The notes below the pieces were generated by a model. The model was not told the origin of the DNA and ran no database searches. It saw only the letters and a program-made list of their open reading frames with translations. Shown here in pieces: positions 11,840-23,751 of a stretch of 64,000 nucleotides of DNA. Made by a program: the position numbers and the translations under genes. How positions within the stretch are numbered: position 1 is the first letter of the stretch; the number at the start of each line of letters is the position of its first letter. Source of the DNA: Hypericum androsaemum (lineage: Eukaryota > Streptophyta > Magnoliopsida > Malpighiales > Hypericaceae); contig OZ023186.1 in NCBI GenBank assembly GCA_963995505.1, positions 62,001 through 126,000 of the forward strand, in the 5' to 3' direction.

Positions 11840-12568
11840 TGTTGGGTTTGGAATCTGAGAAGCGGTTTGGGACTTGATTGGATTGATTTAGTGCTCGGGG
11901 ACGCTGGAGGATCATTCGGATCAAGGGATGAGCGGTGGTGTTCGATCGGCCTCGAGAGGCGTAACACTAGTGCACTCGTTATGGGTACGCGTCGTGCAAA
12001 GATGAAGCGGGAAGCGAGAACTGGTGAAGAGCTGGCGGACGCCAGCCAACTAGCGGCCGCTAGTTGGAACTTGCGGTCACAAGTCAACTAGAGACCGCTA
12101 TGAAGAGTCACAAAAGCTGCTGTGCGAGGCCACTGGCAATCTCGCCAGTTGATTGGCGGATCAGACAGGAAAAATTACTGAACTTCGGACAAGTTTGCCC
12201 CTACTTGTTGCTTTTACTTCCTAGGTTTGTTGGCTCTATAAATACCCCTTATAACTCATTTGTAACCCCTAAGAACAAGAATAGAAGAGAGAGAATGTGA
12301 CTTGAGAGAAAGGTGAAAACCCTAGGTGAGTGTGGGTGCCAAAGTGTGGCCTTTTCTTGTAAAGAGCAAGTGAAGCTCAAAAGCATAGTGAACTCTCTCC
12401 TAGCTTGGTACGCCCCCGGACGTAGATTGTTGTGGATCGAACCGGGTAACCAAACATCTTGTCGCTTGTGCTTTTTCTTTTGGTTTCTTGCTAGTTCGTG
12501 TTTCTCGTTGTGATTGTGGTTCGCTTGTGTGTCGTGGATATTGCTTGGGTCCACTCCGGTTCCCAACA
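11840..12568 (+). repeat. 5' LTR of the Copia element
   Basis: Starts TGTTGGG and ends CCCAACA, the canonical TG/CA ends in a short inverted repeat. TATAAATA at 12237-12244 is the likely promoter. Upstream of it, at 12031-12100, is a run of palindromes including a 22 bp perfect one centred near 12056 with half-site CCAACTAGCGG. Confidence 0.95.
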
Positions 12569-12570
12569 AT

Positions 12571-12582
12571 TGGTATCAGAGC
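12571..12582 (+). other. Primer-binding site (tRNA-Met)
   Basis: TGGTATCAGAGC, complementary to the 3' end of plant initiator tRNA-Met, two bases after the 5' LTR. Confidence 0.95.
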
Positions 12583-12610
12583 TCGGGTTTAGAGCGTGGT
12601 AGGAGCGGCC

Positions 12611-15600
12611 ATGATGGGTGAAGTGAAGTCACTGGTAGAAAAGTTCGACGGCATAAATTTTGCCTATTGGAAGATACAAATCAAAGACTACTTGTATGGG
12701 AAGGATTTGCACTTGGCTTTAGGTGAGAAAAAGTCGGATGATATGAAGGAAGAGGAATGAAAGCTCCTAGACTGCAAGGCCATGAGTGTAGTACGCCTTT
12801 CGTTGTGTAGGAATGTGGCTCTACATACCATGAAGGAGAAGACCACGAAGGACATGCTAAAGACATTATCTGATATGTATGAGAAACCCTCGGCGGCCAA
12901 CAAGGTTCATTTGATGAGGAAGCTCTTTAACCTTAGGATGACGGAGGGGGCGATGGTGGCCAATCATCTCAATGATTTCAACATGACACTCTCTCAATTG
13001 AGTACGGTAAAGATTGACTTTGATGATGAGATAAAAGCTCTAATCCTACTTAGTTCCTTGCCTGATAGTTGGAGTGGCACGGTCATGGCAGTGAGTGCCT
13101 CGGCGGGGAAGGTAAATCTCAAGATTAATGAGGTGAGGGACTTGATAATGAGTGAAGAGATTAGAAGGAAGGAGTCTGGTGTAGCCTCGGGAGCGGCATT
13201 GAGCATGGGTAGTAGGGGGAGATCTGATTCCAAGTTAAAAAGGAAGAAGGAACGGAGGAGATCCAAGTCCAAGATGAAGGGTGAGTCTAAGAAGGATAGG
13301 AGTTCCGTTCAATGTTGGAATTGCAAAAAATATGGTCATTTTAGAGACCAATGCACGGCCCCAAAGAAGAAGGATGATAAGTCGGCTAATGCCACGATGA
13401 AAGACCATGGTAAGACTTTGGTTTTGAGCGTGGGAAGCCCGTTGGAAGCATGGGTATTAGATTCGGGTGCCTTGTTCCACTCTTGTAGTGATAAGAGTAT
13501 GATGGAGAGGTACATCCATTGCAACTTGGGAAAAGTATATCTAGCAGATGATGAGGCTTTGGATGTTGTAGGGAAATGGGATGTTAGAATCCACACTCCT
13601 AATGGTTCGGTGTTGATGTTGAAGAATGTGAGGCACGTTTCGGAGTTGAAGAAGAACTTGCTAAGTGTTGGGAAACTTGATGACGAAGGTTACGCGGTAA
13701 CTTTTGGATGCAAGACTTAGGAGGGACATTGTACACGACAAAGAACACCAATAGCATCAATCTAATGGGAGCTACGGATGATGCGGGCTTATGGCATAGT
13801 CGCCTAGGCCATATGAGTGAGAAGGGGATGCAGGTGCTACACTTGAAGGGGAAGTTACCGGGCCTCAAGACCATGGATATGGATCTTTGTGAGGATTGTG
13901 TTCTTGGAAAGCAAAAGAGAGTGAGTTTCTCGAGAGGTGAAAAGCCTCCGAAGGAGGAGAAGCTCGAGTTGGTCTATGGTGATTTGTGGAGACCGGCACC
14001 GGTGGCATCTTTAGGTGGTTCTTTGTACTACATGACCTTCAATGATGATTCCACGAGGAAGTTGTGGGTCTACTTCTTGAAACATAAGTCTGAAGCCTTC
14101 GATGCCTTCAAGAAGTGGAAAGCCCTTGTGGAGAATGAGACGAGTCTTAAGATGAAGTGCTTGAGATACAACAATGACAGAGAGTACGAGCTTCAAGAGT
14201 TCAAGAAGTACTGTGCAGCGAATGGGATTCGCATGGAGAAGACAGTAGCTGGAACCCCTCAACAAAATGGCATCACAGAGAGGATGAATAGAACAATTAA
14301 CGAGAGAGCTAGGGCCATGAGGTTGAAAGTGGCCTACCAAAGATGTTTTGGGCGGATGCAGTGAATACCGCAGCTTTCTTGATCAATAGAGGACCATCAA
14401 GCCCTTTTGAGAACAGGATACCAGAGGAGGCTTGGAGTGGCAAAGAGATTGATCTAACCTACCTTCGGGTGTTTGGTTGTGTTGCGTATGTTTATGTGAA
14501 TGCAGGTGAAAGGAGCAAGCTAGATACCAAGTCCAAAAAGTGCACGTTCATTGGATATGGATGAGATAATTTCGGTTTCAGATTATGGGATGAGAAGAAC
14601 TGCAAGGTTATTAGAAGCTGGGATGTCATTTTTAATGAGAAGGTGTTGCACAAGGACATGGGGAGTGTACCCGATGAGGTGGGTTCTAGTAATGAGATGG
14701 TTGAGTTAGGCATCTCGAACTCGAGTGGGAGCAAGAAGGTACAAGGTGGCCAAGAGGCCGAGGAGAAAGCGAGACCAAGTTCTCCACCCAGTGGTTCCAG
14801 TGAGGAGGTCCACTAGACAACGTGGGTCTTTAGATAGATATTCACCAGCTAATTTTTACATCCTCCTCACGGATGGAGGAGAGCCCGAGGAGTTCGCAGA
14901 AGTTCGAGAGAGCAGACAAGAGGATAAGTGGAGACTTACAATGGACGATAAGATAGAATCATTGCAGAGTAACGGGACATGGGAACTTGTCCGACTCCCA
15001 GAAGGCAAGAAGGCGCAACAGAACAAATGGGTGTACAGGATTAAGCATGAGGTGGACGGCTCTGAACGTCATAAGGTAAGGCTCGTGGTGAAAGAGTTTC
15101 AGCAGAAGTATGGTATAGACTATACCGATGTCTTCACTCCCATGGTGAAGCTTACCACCATTCGCATGGTGCTGAGCTTGGTTGCTTCGGAGAGCTTGAT
15201 GCTAGAGCAAATGGATGTGAAGACTGCATTCCTCCATGGAGATCTTGATGAAGAGATTTACATAGTTTAACCCGAGGGATACTTGTCGGGATGTGATAGG
15301 GAGATCGTGTGTAGACTAAAGAAGAGTTTGTATGGGCTGAAATAGGCCCCGAGACAGTGGTACAAAAAGTTCGACGGGTTCATGCACGAGATTAAGTTCG
15401 TACGGTGTGAAGTAGATCACTGTTGCTATTATAAGAGCTTTGAAAGAAGCTACATCATCCTCCTACTGTATGTCGATGACATGTTAATAGTGGGATCAAG
15501 TGCTCAAGAGGTGAGCAGGGTGAAGAAGCAATTATTCGAGAGATTTTCCATGAAGGACTTGGGGGAGGTTATGCAAATCCTTGGGATGAGGATTAAGAGG

Positions 15601-16417
15601 AAAAAGGCAGAGGAAAAGCTGTTTCTCTCACAGGCTGAGTACATTGAGAAGGTGTTGAAGAGGTTCAACATGCAAAAGGCCAACCCCAAGTTTACTCCTT
15701 TAGGTGGGCACTTTAAGCTGTCCAAAAGGGATTCGCCTAAGAGTGAGGCGGAGAAGGCTCAAATGGAGAAGACTCCATATGCATCGGTGGTGGGTAGCTT
15801 GATGTATGCTATAGTTTGCACGAGGCCAAACATAGCACATGCGGTGGGAGTAGTGAGCAAGTTCATGAGCAATTCGGGTGAGCAACATTGGATCGCAGTG
15901 AAATATATCATTGACTACTTGAGAGGTATTACTGAGAAGTGCCTTTGTTTTGAAGGCAAAGATGTGAAGCTCCTAGGTTATTGTGATGCAGACTTAGGGT
16001 CTAATGACCATGATGAGAAGAGGAGCACAAGTGGTTATGTCTTTACGCTGGGAGAGACAGCGATATCTTAGGCCTCGAGATTGCAAAAAGTGGTAGTGTT
16101 GTCAACTACAGAAAGTGAGTACGTGGCGGTGATGGAAGCTAGCAAAGAGATGGTGTGGTTGCAAAGGTTCTCGAAGGAATTGGGGAAGGATCAAAGTGAA
16201 AGTGTGCTCTATAGTGATAGCCAAAGTGCGATACGCCTTCCACTCAAGAACGAAGCACATTGAGTTGAAGTACCACTACATTCGTGATCTTTTGGAGAGG
16301 AAGATTTTGAGGCTTGAAAAGATTGACAGAAAAGTGAATCTCGCTGACATGTTGACCAAGGTGGTTACCTTGGAGAAGCTGAGGCTAAACATGGCCTCAG
16401 CGAGTCTGGTGAACTAG
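12611..16417 (+). pseudogene. Copia gag-pol, broken
   Basis: Gag begins at 12611 and is cut by an in-frame TGA at 12758-12760 where the family usually has Trp. A CCHC zinc knuckle (CX2CX4HX4C) lies at 13313-13354 and a DSGA protease motif near 13460. The frame changes near 13708; integrase then shows its HHCC zinc site and catalytic region, with further frame changes near 14345 and 14725. Reverse transcriptase has YVDD at 15469-15480. Stops replace Gln at about 15268 and 15343 and Trp at about 16069. RNase H keeps TESEY and the frame shifts again near 16200-16260. Several independent lesions show that this copy is dead. Confidence 0.95.
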
Positions 16418-16489
16418 AGAAGAGACCCGGCGTACCAAGAGGAGAAGGAGTGAAGAGGGGATCATCAAATGAACGGTGACAAGAGTTGA

Positions 16490-16511
16490 GCTCAGTCTCC
16501 AAGTGGGAGAT
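16490..16511 (+). other. Polypurine tract
   Basis: The purine-rich CCAAGTGGGAGAT stretch directly before the 3' LTR is the plus-strand primer signature common in plant Copia elements. Confidence 0.8.
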
Positions 16512-17242
16512 TATTGGGTTTAGAGCTTGAGAAACGGTTCGAGACTTGATTGGATTGATTTAGTGCTCGGAGATGCTCGAGGATTATTTGGATCAAGAGA
16601 CGAGTGGTGGTGTTCGATCGGGCTCGAGAGGCGTAACACTAGTGCACTCGTGCAAAGATGAAGCGGGGAGCGAGAACTGTTGAAGAGCTGGCGGGCGCCA
16701 GCCAACTAGCGGCCGCTAGTTAGGACTTGTGGTCGCAAGTCAACTAGCGACCGCTAGTGAAGAGTCACAGAAGCTACTGTGCGAGGCTACTGTGCGAGGC
16801 CACTGGCAATCGTCAGTTGATTGAAGGTCGCCAGTCCAGACGAGAAAAATTGATAAACTTCGGACAAGTTTGCCCCTGCGTATTACTTTTGTTTCCTAGA
16901 TTTGTTGGCTCTATAAATACCTCTTGTAACTCATTTGTAACCCCTAAGAACAAGAATAGAAGTGAGAGAGAGTGGCTTGAGAGAAAGGTGAAAACCCTAG
17001 GTGAGTGTGGGTGCCAGAGTGTGGCCTTTTCTTGTAAAGAGCAAGTGGAGCTCAAAAACATAGTGAACTCTCTCCTGGCTTGGTACGCCCCCGGACGTAG
17101 ATCGTTGTGGATCAAACCGGGTAACCAAACATCTTGTCTCTTGTGCTTTTTTTTTTGGTTTGTTGCTAGTTCGTGCTTCTCGTTGTGATTGTAGTTCGCT
17201 TGTGGTCATGAATATTGCTTGGGTCTACTCCAGTTCCCAACA
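16512..17242 (+). repeat. 3' LTR of the Copia element
   Basis: Same structure as the 5' LTR: TATAAATA at 16912-16919, upstream palindromes retained, ends CCCAACA. The first dinucleotide is TA, not TG. It lacks ~12 bp present in the 5' LTR and has a short local duplication (CTACTGTGCGAGG) near 16776. Confidence 0.95.
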
Positions 17243-17889
17243 CTAATGACATAAAGTATAATAAAGAATGACAGAGATCCAAGTTCTGTCATGTAATTAT
17301 TAATATGAAATTTTACTTTTTCCAAAAAACTCACCGATTAGATAATATGTGCGCTGGAGCTCCATGTTTACCACCGACCTGGCTATAGGACCAGCGTAGT
17401 TGGGAAATTTTATTATGTTAACAACTTTAAACTATGATTTTGAAGTAGGATTGTGAAACTTTTGCTTATTTATGAAGATCTTATTTTCTCTCTCTTAAGT
17501 GGTAGGCCACATCGTGCTACTTAATAATACGGAGAGGACCATCATAAAATTTTGGCAAAATTGATTAAGGGAAAAAAAATTTACAAGTCCCTATGGTTTA
17601 TTATAGGGCAAATTATACTCAGATCCCTATAGTTTAGTCTTCCTCCCTGTCAGATTCCTGCATTTCTAAAAAATGACTTATTTTTTTATTTTTTGTCATA
17701 AAAATGACCAAATGCCCGGATTGCACTATAGTCTCACGGACATGCCCAGAAGAGGTCGTTTTCGCACATTAATCACTAGTAGAAGAGGATGGCCCTTAAT
17801 TAAACAAAAAAAACTTACCTTTTGAATCTCCATCGACATCCAAGAATCTCCATCGAAGTTGAGTTCATGAGGTTCATCTTCCACCCTAG

Positions 17890-18085
17890 ATTTGACAACA
17901 CCAGAATCTCCTATCCGTTGGATCACGTTAAATGGTCTGACATATCGTGGGCTTAGTTTCCCCTTGACTCAGAATCTTCTAATTCCCCGTGTGGGAGATA
18001 CCTTCCAGAATACATGCTCTCCAACTTTGAAATCTACCTCCCTGCGATGCTGGTCTGCAAATTTCTTCTGCCGGTCCTGGGCCAA
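17890..18085 (-). pseudogene. Gypsy integrase C-terminal fragment
   Basis: Minus-strand translation reads like the end of a plant Ty3/Gypsy integrase: QDRQKKFADQHRR, then VGEHVFWKVSPTRG, then KGKLSPRYVRPF and RIGD. One in-frame stop interrupts it before VKGKLSP. It lies inside the Pack-MULE. Confidence 0.75.
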
Positions 18086-18404
18086 GAGGAGTACGTGAAG
18101 AACAATGGCATCATGGGGTCCACTACCACTCCAATGCCCTCATCGACGTCCTCAGCACACTCAACCGTTAGCTCCTCAAGCCGCCCTCCTCCGTCGCCCT
18201 CCACCGCCTGAGGCCAACTCATCAATTTCCCTCCTCTCGCAGTCCGAGAAGCCCAAAGTCAGCTACAACATTTGTTTTTCGTATTTTCCCCAATTTTTTA
18301 GGGTTTTTTTAAGGTTTCAATTGTGTTAATGATTGGTCCCCGAGGTCAGGGTCCCGGTCTCGACGCCGAGGTTGACGGCGCATAGTCTCCAAAAATAAAC
18401 GGAA

Positions 18405-18660
18405 CCTCCCAACGGTTAACATTGTGTATGTGGTCCTTGAAGCTCAATATCAGTCCTCACTAACTGCAGCTGTCCAGTCCTTAAACAAGTTATCCAAGGT
18501 TGCAACTTATGAAGTTGTTGGGTACTTGGTGGAGGAGCTTAGGGATAAGAGCAATTACGAAACCTTCTGCAAGGACTTGGAGGATGCGAATATCTTCATT
18601 GGGTCGTTGATTTTCGTGGAGGAGCTGGCGTTGAAGGAGAAAGCAGTAGTAGAGATTAAT
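18405..18660 (+). pseudogene. CHLH: Captured fragment of magnesium-chelatase subunit H
   Basis: The plus-strand frame has [20 protein letters not shown], then [13 protein letters not shown], then [20 protein letters not shown]. These are near-identical to the N-terminal part of plant CHLH, the porphyrin-binding subunit of the chloroplast enzyme that inserts Mg into protoporphyrin IX. Similarity stops at about 18655, after LKEKAVVE, and the frame runs on into unrelated sequence to 18732. Roughly 80 of about 1380 residues are present, so it is a fragment and not a gene. It lies in the middle of a long-TIR element, which points to transposon capture. Confidence 0.85.
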
Positions 18661-19057
18661 TTTTCCGGGTCCGATGACGGCGGTGACCTCCGTTCCAGGA
18701 GCAAGTTCACGCATTGCGTTTCTTTTTGTTAAAGATTCATGTTGGTTTTGGTTGGCTGATTGGAGATTAATGGGTTGGGATTTCAATCGATTAATGAGTT
18801 GGGATTTTAATTGATTAATGGGTTTCTTAGTATTTTTCGTATTTTTTGTTGGATTTTAGTTAATTTGATCTTGTGTTCTTGAAGTTCAAGAGGTTGAAGA
18901 AGGTAAGTTTTTTATTTTTTTAAGAGCATTTTGGTCAGCAAGGGACTTTAGAATTTCTAAAACCAAACACGGAGGATGTTAGTATGAATTTTTGAAACGC
19001 AAGGACCTGAGAGGGAGGGAGACCAAACTACAGGGATCTGAGTGTAATTTAGGTTTA

Positions 19058-19201
19058 GCACTTAGTAAATTGGTCCTTAGTTTTAAGAAATTGAACTCAT
19101 TAGTCCCATGACTAATTATTATCTCAAATTGAACGCAGGGACCCGTCAGAAGGACTAATAAATTTAATTTCTTAAAATTTAAAGACCAACTAAGTAAGTA
19201 C
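19058..19201. mobile_element. Small foldback MITE (Stowaway-like)
   Basis: The two halves are inverted copies over about 48 bases (left GCACTTAGTAAATTGGTCC; right, opposite strand, GTACTTACTTAGTTGGTC). It is flanked by TA on both sides (19056-19057 and 19202-19203), consistent with a TA target duplication. It abuts the right end of the Pack-MULE. Confidence 0.55.
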
Positions 19202-19236
19202 TAGATCTCTCGGTACAAGTTAGACCATAGCAGTGG

Positions 19237-19678
19237 GCTGTGGAATGGGTCTGGAATGGAAAAAATATTCCGGACAGTTTGGAGTGAAGGGAGACCGCAC
19301 TGGCATGTCCTGTTTATGATATCGGCATGCCCTGGTTAAGATACCGTCATGCGCCGTTATTTGATACTGGCCTTTGTTTTTGTGACAATGGCATGTCCCG
19401 TTTACAATACTAGCATGCATAGTTTTTTTATTTTGGTCCCCGTATTTTAGTATTTTTGCAAAAAAGTCTATTTACGATACCGGTAATGCCCCAGTTACGA
19501 TACCGGTATGCGCCGTTATGTGATACCGGCCTTTGTTCTGGCCTGTGTTTATGATACCAGCGTGCGTGATTTTTTTCATTTTGGTCCTCATATTTTAGCA
19601 TTTTTGCAAAAAAAAATCCATGCGTGTCTTCACTCTAAACGGTTCGGAATGGGAGCATTCCGTACCCAATCCAACCCT
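19237..19678. mobile_element. MULE-like MITE with internal 23 bp repeats (element 2)
   Basis: Flanked by a perfect 10 bp repeat ATAGCAGTGG (19227-19236 and 19679-19688). Terminal repeats: TGGAATGGGTCTGGAATGG at the left and TGGATTGGGTACGGAATGC on the opposite strand at the right. It carries several copies of a 23 bp unit like GATACCGGCATGCGCCGTTA, which is the reverse complement of the unit in element 1, and the core TTTTTGCAAAAA. Confidence 0.8.
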
Positions 19679-19688
19679 ATAGCAGTGG

Positions 19689-20520
19689 CCTTTAGAAGAA
19701 GGCTGTATATTCTGCACTTTCCTTTCCTCGTTGGAAGGTTTTGTCGTATATGATGTTGTTGACGATAAAGTGTATATTACAGATGAGACTTGGCTTCTTC
19801 ATTAAAAGCGGCTCAACGAGCCCACGACTTCCTTTCGAAATACCATTTCGAGTCTTGGCAATAATAAACCTAAGTCTCATGATTGCGTTTGCATTTTGTG
19901 TGGAGAGCAAGCAACAACACTGGTCCTTCCTTTTTCATGATTTATGTATACAGATTGCGCATGTTGATCGAGTTATTTAGACCAGTACTGTTACAAGTGG
20001 AGGTCACTGCACCCATAGAAACCTCATTAATAGATATCATTGATGATCATGAAAATTCCACACTCTAAAACCATGTATGAAACATAGTAATATGTGTGGA
20101 ATTCCTTCGTACTAGTACGAGATTGTAGCCACGACCTTCGTTAAAAATCATGCTTCATTAAAATTCAATAGAAAAAAATGCTACAAGAAAGAAAAAGAGT
20201 ACCCGAGACCGCTGGAGAAATTCTACACAAACAGATCGCAGATACTAAAACCATCAATATCCGGCCTCTGTACATATCCCAGCCAGCTACACAAACTTGC
20301 CAACCTTAATCAGCCACGAACAAGGACTTGGTGGCTTTAAAGGCTAAAGCTATATTAATTCTCGACCGTAGCAGCGTTCATCTGATTAATTTATAAAGTG
20401 GAATAAATTATAAAGACCACGTTCACCAGTAGGCCGGACGACAGAAAATAAGCCACCGATCATGTAGCACAAAAACAGGAGAATTAAAGACATCAAGGGA
20501 GTTTGGTTGGAGGATATTCT
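19689..20520. other. Intergenic, no gene recognised
   Basis: Only short frames without recognisable motifs on either strand. Confidence 0.5.
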
Positions 20521-21564
20521 TGTTGGGTATGGAGTCTGAGTACGAATGATGTATTCGAGTGGCTCGAGTGAAGAGCCGTGAGGATGGTCCGAGAGTTGAT
20601 CAATTGGGTTCGGAGTCCGGGAACGCCGGAAAATCAATCGAGTCAAGAGTCGAGTGAAGATGTTGAAGACATTCGAGGGTCGTGTGGCTCGAGTAGGAGC
20701 CTTGGGATGATCGGGGGCGATCGGGTCAAGCGTCGAGTGAAGACGAAGCTGAGGAACTGGCGGGCGGCAGCCAACTAGCGATCGCTAGTTGCTCATCACA
20801 GGAGATTCTGGGCGAGGTCATTGGCGGTCGCCAGTTGATTGGCGATCATCAGTCAGGTCCAAAAATATTGCTGAATTTGGATCATTTTGTCCCTCCCGAC
20901 CCTCAAATAGTTGCCTAGGTTGTGGGCACTATAAATACCCTCTTTGGCCTCCCATTTGATGTGTGAACTCCTAGAGAAAGGGTTGCCCAACTCTCTAAGT
21001 GAAGGAGGGTTGTCCATGGTAAAGAGAGAAAGAGGAGGTGCTCTCCAAGTGGAGGAGAGTGGCCCATGTGCCCCAAAGTTGTCCAAGCTAAGTGAAGGGT
21101 TGCCTCCAAGTGAAGGAGGAGAAGAGGAGGAAGAAGACCTCCAAGTGAAGGAGGAGAAGAAGAAGACCCAAGTGAAGGGTTGCCTCCTAGTGAAGGAGGT
21201 GGTGCTCTCCGAGTGAAGGAGAATTGCCCCAAGAGTGGGTAGAGCCCAAGCTTAGGGTTTTGCCAAGAGTGAGAGCTCCCAAGAGTGTGGGTGGTGAGAA
21301 GAGGAGGAGAGAGTGAGCCGAGTGAAAGCATCCAATATTGTGAGAGCCAGTGAAGCTCGAGCATGATATAGTGGAATCTCTCCTAGCTTGGAAGCCCCCA
21401 GATGTAGATCATTGTGGATCGAACCGGATAACCAAATTTTTGTATCCCGCTTGTGCTTTCTTTGTGCTTTGTGTATTCGTGCTTCTCGTGATTATCATGG
21501 TTTGCTCGTATGTATTTTCCATTGTGTTTCTTGGGTCCACGTGAAGTGGGTAATTTCCCCAACA
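20521..21564 (+). mobile_element. Solo LTR of a related Copia family
   Basis: A 1044 bp unit with TGTTGGG at the start and CCCCAACA at the end, flanked by ATTCT and GTTCT (4 of 5 matching). It shares with the Copia LTRs the palindrome block (AACTAGCGATCGCTAGTT), TATAAATA and the GTGGATCGAACC region, but has a long purine-rich expansion between them (about 20960-21340). No second LTR or internal region is present, so unequal recombination probably removed them. Confidence 0.85.
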
Positions 21565-21574
21565 GTTCTTTTCC

Positions 21575-22510
21575 CAATTGATTTGAACAAAACTCATATA
21601 GTCCTAATCCCCAAACATGCTAAACCTAAAATTGTATATCACAATTCAGACCTATTAGGTGTGCAATTTCTCTTATAAACCTGGGATCGGATGATACATG
21701 TGCACTATGTAGAGAGGGGAGTGAAACTATTGAACACTTGCTGTTATTTTGTCATCATGCTAGAGTTACTTGATTCCATAACCGCTGGGATACAAACCTG
21801 ATGAAACACAACACTTTAGCTTCAGAGATTGGCTTGAAACTGTTAGGAAAGCTCTGCAGATGATTATACTGATTGTGTTTCAATGCTGGCAGGTTTCGAA
21901 CGATGCTATTTTTGATGGAGTAACCCCTGATCCAGCTATGACTGCCCAAAAGCGTGGTTTTAATGTATAAATTCACAGAATCCAAACCATGAACCTTCCA
22001 ACACGACTGAGGCAAAATGGAAACCACCTCAACAACATGAGGTGATATTGAATTGTGATGCGACTTGACACGAAAGTGACTATATGGCGGGCATAGCAAC
22101 AGTCGCTAGGAACCACAATGGCCAAAATCATCGATAGCCAAACTAGAAACAATGCTTACACACTCGGCATTAGAAGCGGGAGCCAGGGCAATCCAAATAG
22201 CCCTTTATCTAACTTGAAGGAGCTACAATAATATCAAGGTTGACATCCTATTTTGGATTGTAGAGTCGCTGTCGACTACATCAATCGCATATCTACGACG
22301 TTCGATTGGGAATCAGAGAATGTAGCTATTTTGGAAAAAAAAATTGCTTTGTAGTTTACGTAATTGCTCACTTAAATATACTCCTAGGTTGGGGAATGAA
22401 GTGGCCAATTAGGTGATTACAAAGTCTGGTTTAAGACTTTGCCTACGGGATTGTGTACGACATCCACCAACGGAGTTAACTAATCTGTTGTACCAAGACT
22501 ATCCATCTTA
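21575..22510 (+). pseudogene. Decayed LINE pol fragment
   Basis: Translates in shifting frames to LINE landmarks in the right order: LNKTHIVLIPK of reverse transcriptase, then a CALC...ETIEHLLLFC zf-RVT-type zinc motif, then a reverse-transcriptase-associated RNase H region (LNCDAT...LEAGARAIQIAL). Large parts are missing and stops are frequent. The solo LTR abuts its 5' side. Confidence 0.7.
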
Positions 22511-23740
22511 AATTAATTAATGAAAGGAGGTATGTTAATTCTGAAAAATAGATAAAAAGCGGCATCGGCGATAATGTAGAAGTTAAGTTGCACCTTAAAA
22601 GAAGTTCGCCACCAGTATTCTCATTGCATTCCTTGTTTCTCCCTAATTGTCATGTTGGTCTATTTCTTGAAAGCATTTAGAGGGGAAAAAAATGGAGGAG
22701 AAGGATATAAAAGAAAGCGTCGTAATATTAACGTGGATGTTTCAATATGTTGCATTACAATATTAGCGGACAAAACATAGTGGAAGATCTCTTTTTCAAG
22801 GAAGTTCAATTATGAAAGTTGAAACTCGATCGATGGATGATGTATTGTTATTTACTCTGAGTCGGTCCTCCAGGTTTTGTGGATCTAATTTAAGTGAACA
22901 GCACCCGGTGCGGGAGGCTCTCTCTTTCTCTCTCTATATAAATATATTTCCCTTAGCAACGTCGGTGGACACATGTATTTGCTTGAAACAACAAAAAGTT
23001 TCTGGAAACATAACTTTTCGTGTAAATCAGAGACGCGTAATTTGGTACTCCATTAATTAAATGTGTATATATTTATCTATACATCTAACTTGCACCTGTA
23101 ACAATTAAATGTGCATATATATAACCACAAAAGATCTCTTTTTCAAGGAAGTTCAATTAAATGTATATATATATATATATATAATAAAATGATGAACGAT
23201 GAGCTTGCTTTTTATGCAATGCGTGACAACTCATCACACAGTACTCCATTAATAAAGGCTATGAATGATTGCTTATAACTCGAGTTTTTGCAATCATCAA
23301 TTGGAATTAGTGGAAAAGAAACGATCATCTTCAATAAGAAAAAGGCTTTTTTCCTGATTCTGAGTCGTCAATGTCCTTCTTTTCTAGAAAAAGGCTTCGG
23401 CCCATCAGAAAAAAGAAAAGGCGGATGGCCCCCAACTCATCATTACAATGGAAGCAAACATTATGCCAAAACAACGGATTCATGTTAAGCCATGTGTTTT
23501 CCGTTTACCTTTCAAAAAAAAATATTAAGCCATGTGACGACGTCGTATTTGGAACTATCTCCTACAGCTCAGCAGCGGATAAGTCAGCGGAACTATCCCA
23601 AGAGGAATTAATGGAATGTCTGAAGAACGGGGGCTTCATTAAATAGAAGAAAAGCCTGCACTCTAGCCTACCCTTCCCCTTTGACTAAACAAAATTGACA
23701 TCAAGGTTCCCACAGCTCCTACCAACATTATTCGCATGCC
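22511..23740. other. Intergenic, no gene recognised
   Basis: Includes a ~28 bp direct repeat with AGATCTCTTTTTCAAGGAAG near 22783 and 23131 and a TA tract near 23165. A 91-codon frame at 23371-23646 shows no recognisable motif. Confidence 0.5.
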
Positions 23741-23751
23741 CGAGTTTACCA

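Larger units (their letters stand above)
11840..17242 (+). mobile_element. Complete Copia LTR retrotransposon, decayed coding region
   Basis: A 5403 bp element flanked by a perfect 5 bp target duplication CTAAT (11835-11839 and 17243-17247). The LTRs are 11840-12568 and 16512-17242. A primer-binding site complementary to initiator tRNA-Met follows the 5' LTR and a purine tract precedes the 3' LTR. Domain order gag, protease, integrase, reverse transcriptase, RNase H identifies Ty1/Copia. The LTRs differ visibly at roughly one base in ten and by small indels, including a ~12 bp gap, so insertion is old. The 3' LTR begins TA instead of TG. It cannot make its own proteins because of stops and frameshifts. 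Confidence 0.95.
17606..19053. mobile_element. Pack-MULE-like element with captured gene fragments
   Basis: Long imperfect terminal inverted repeats: GGGCAAATTATACTCAGATC at the left matches CTAAATTACACTCAGATCCC on the opposite strand at the right, and similarity continues for at least 60 bases (TAGTTT, GTCT, CCTCCCT, TCAG). The interior holds a Gypsy integrase-end fragment (minus) and a magnesium-chelatase H fragment (plus). Long TIRs with unrelated gene pieces are the hallmark of Pack-MULEs. A weak 9 bp target duplication (GGTTTATTA versus GGTTTAGCA, 7 of 9) is possible. The right end is hard to set because another small element abuts it. Confidence 0.65.

Noticed and set aside
12571..12582. 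tRNA-Met-like sequence (also at 38870-38885 on the minus strand)
   Set aside because: Only the 12-base primer-site complement is present, next to LTR ends; there is no tRNA cloverleaf.
18424..18732. CHLH fragment as a functional short gene
   Set aside because: Only a small N-terminal part is present, it ends in unrelated sequence and lies inside a long-TIR element.
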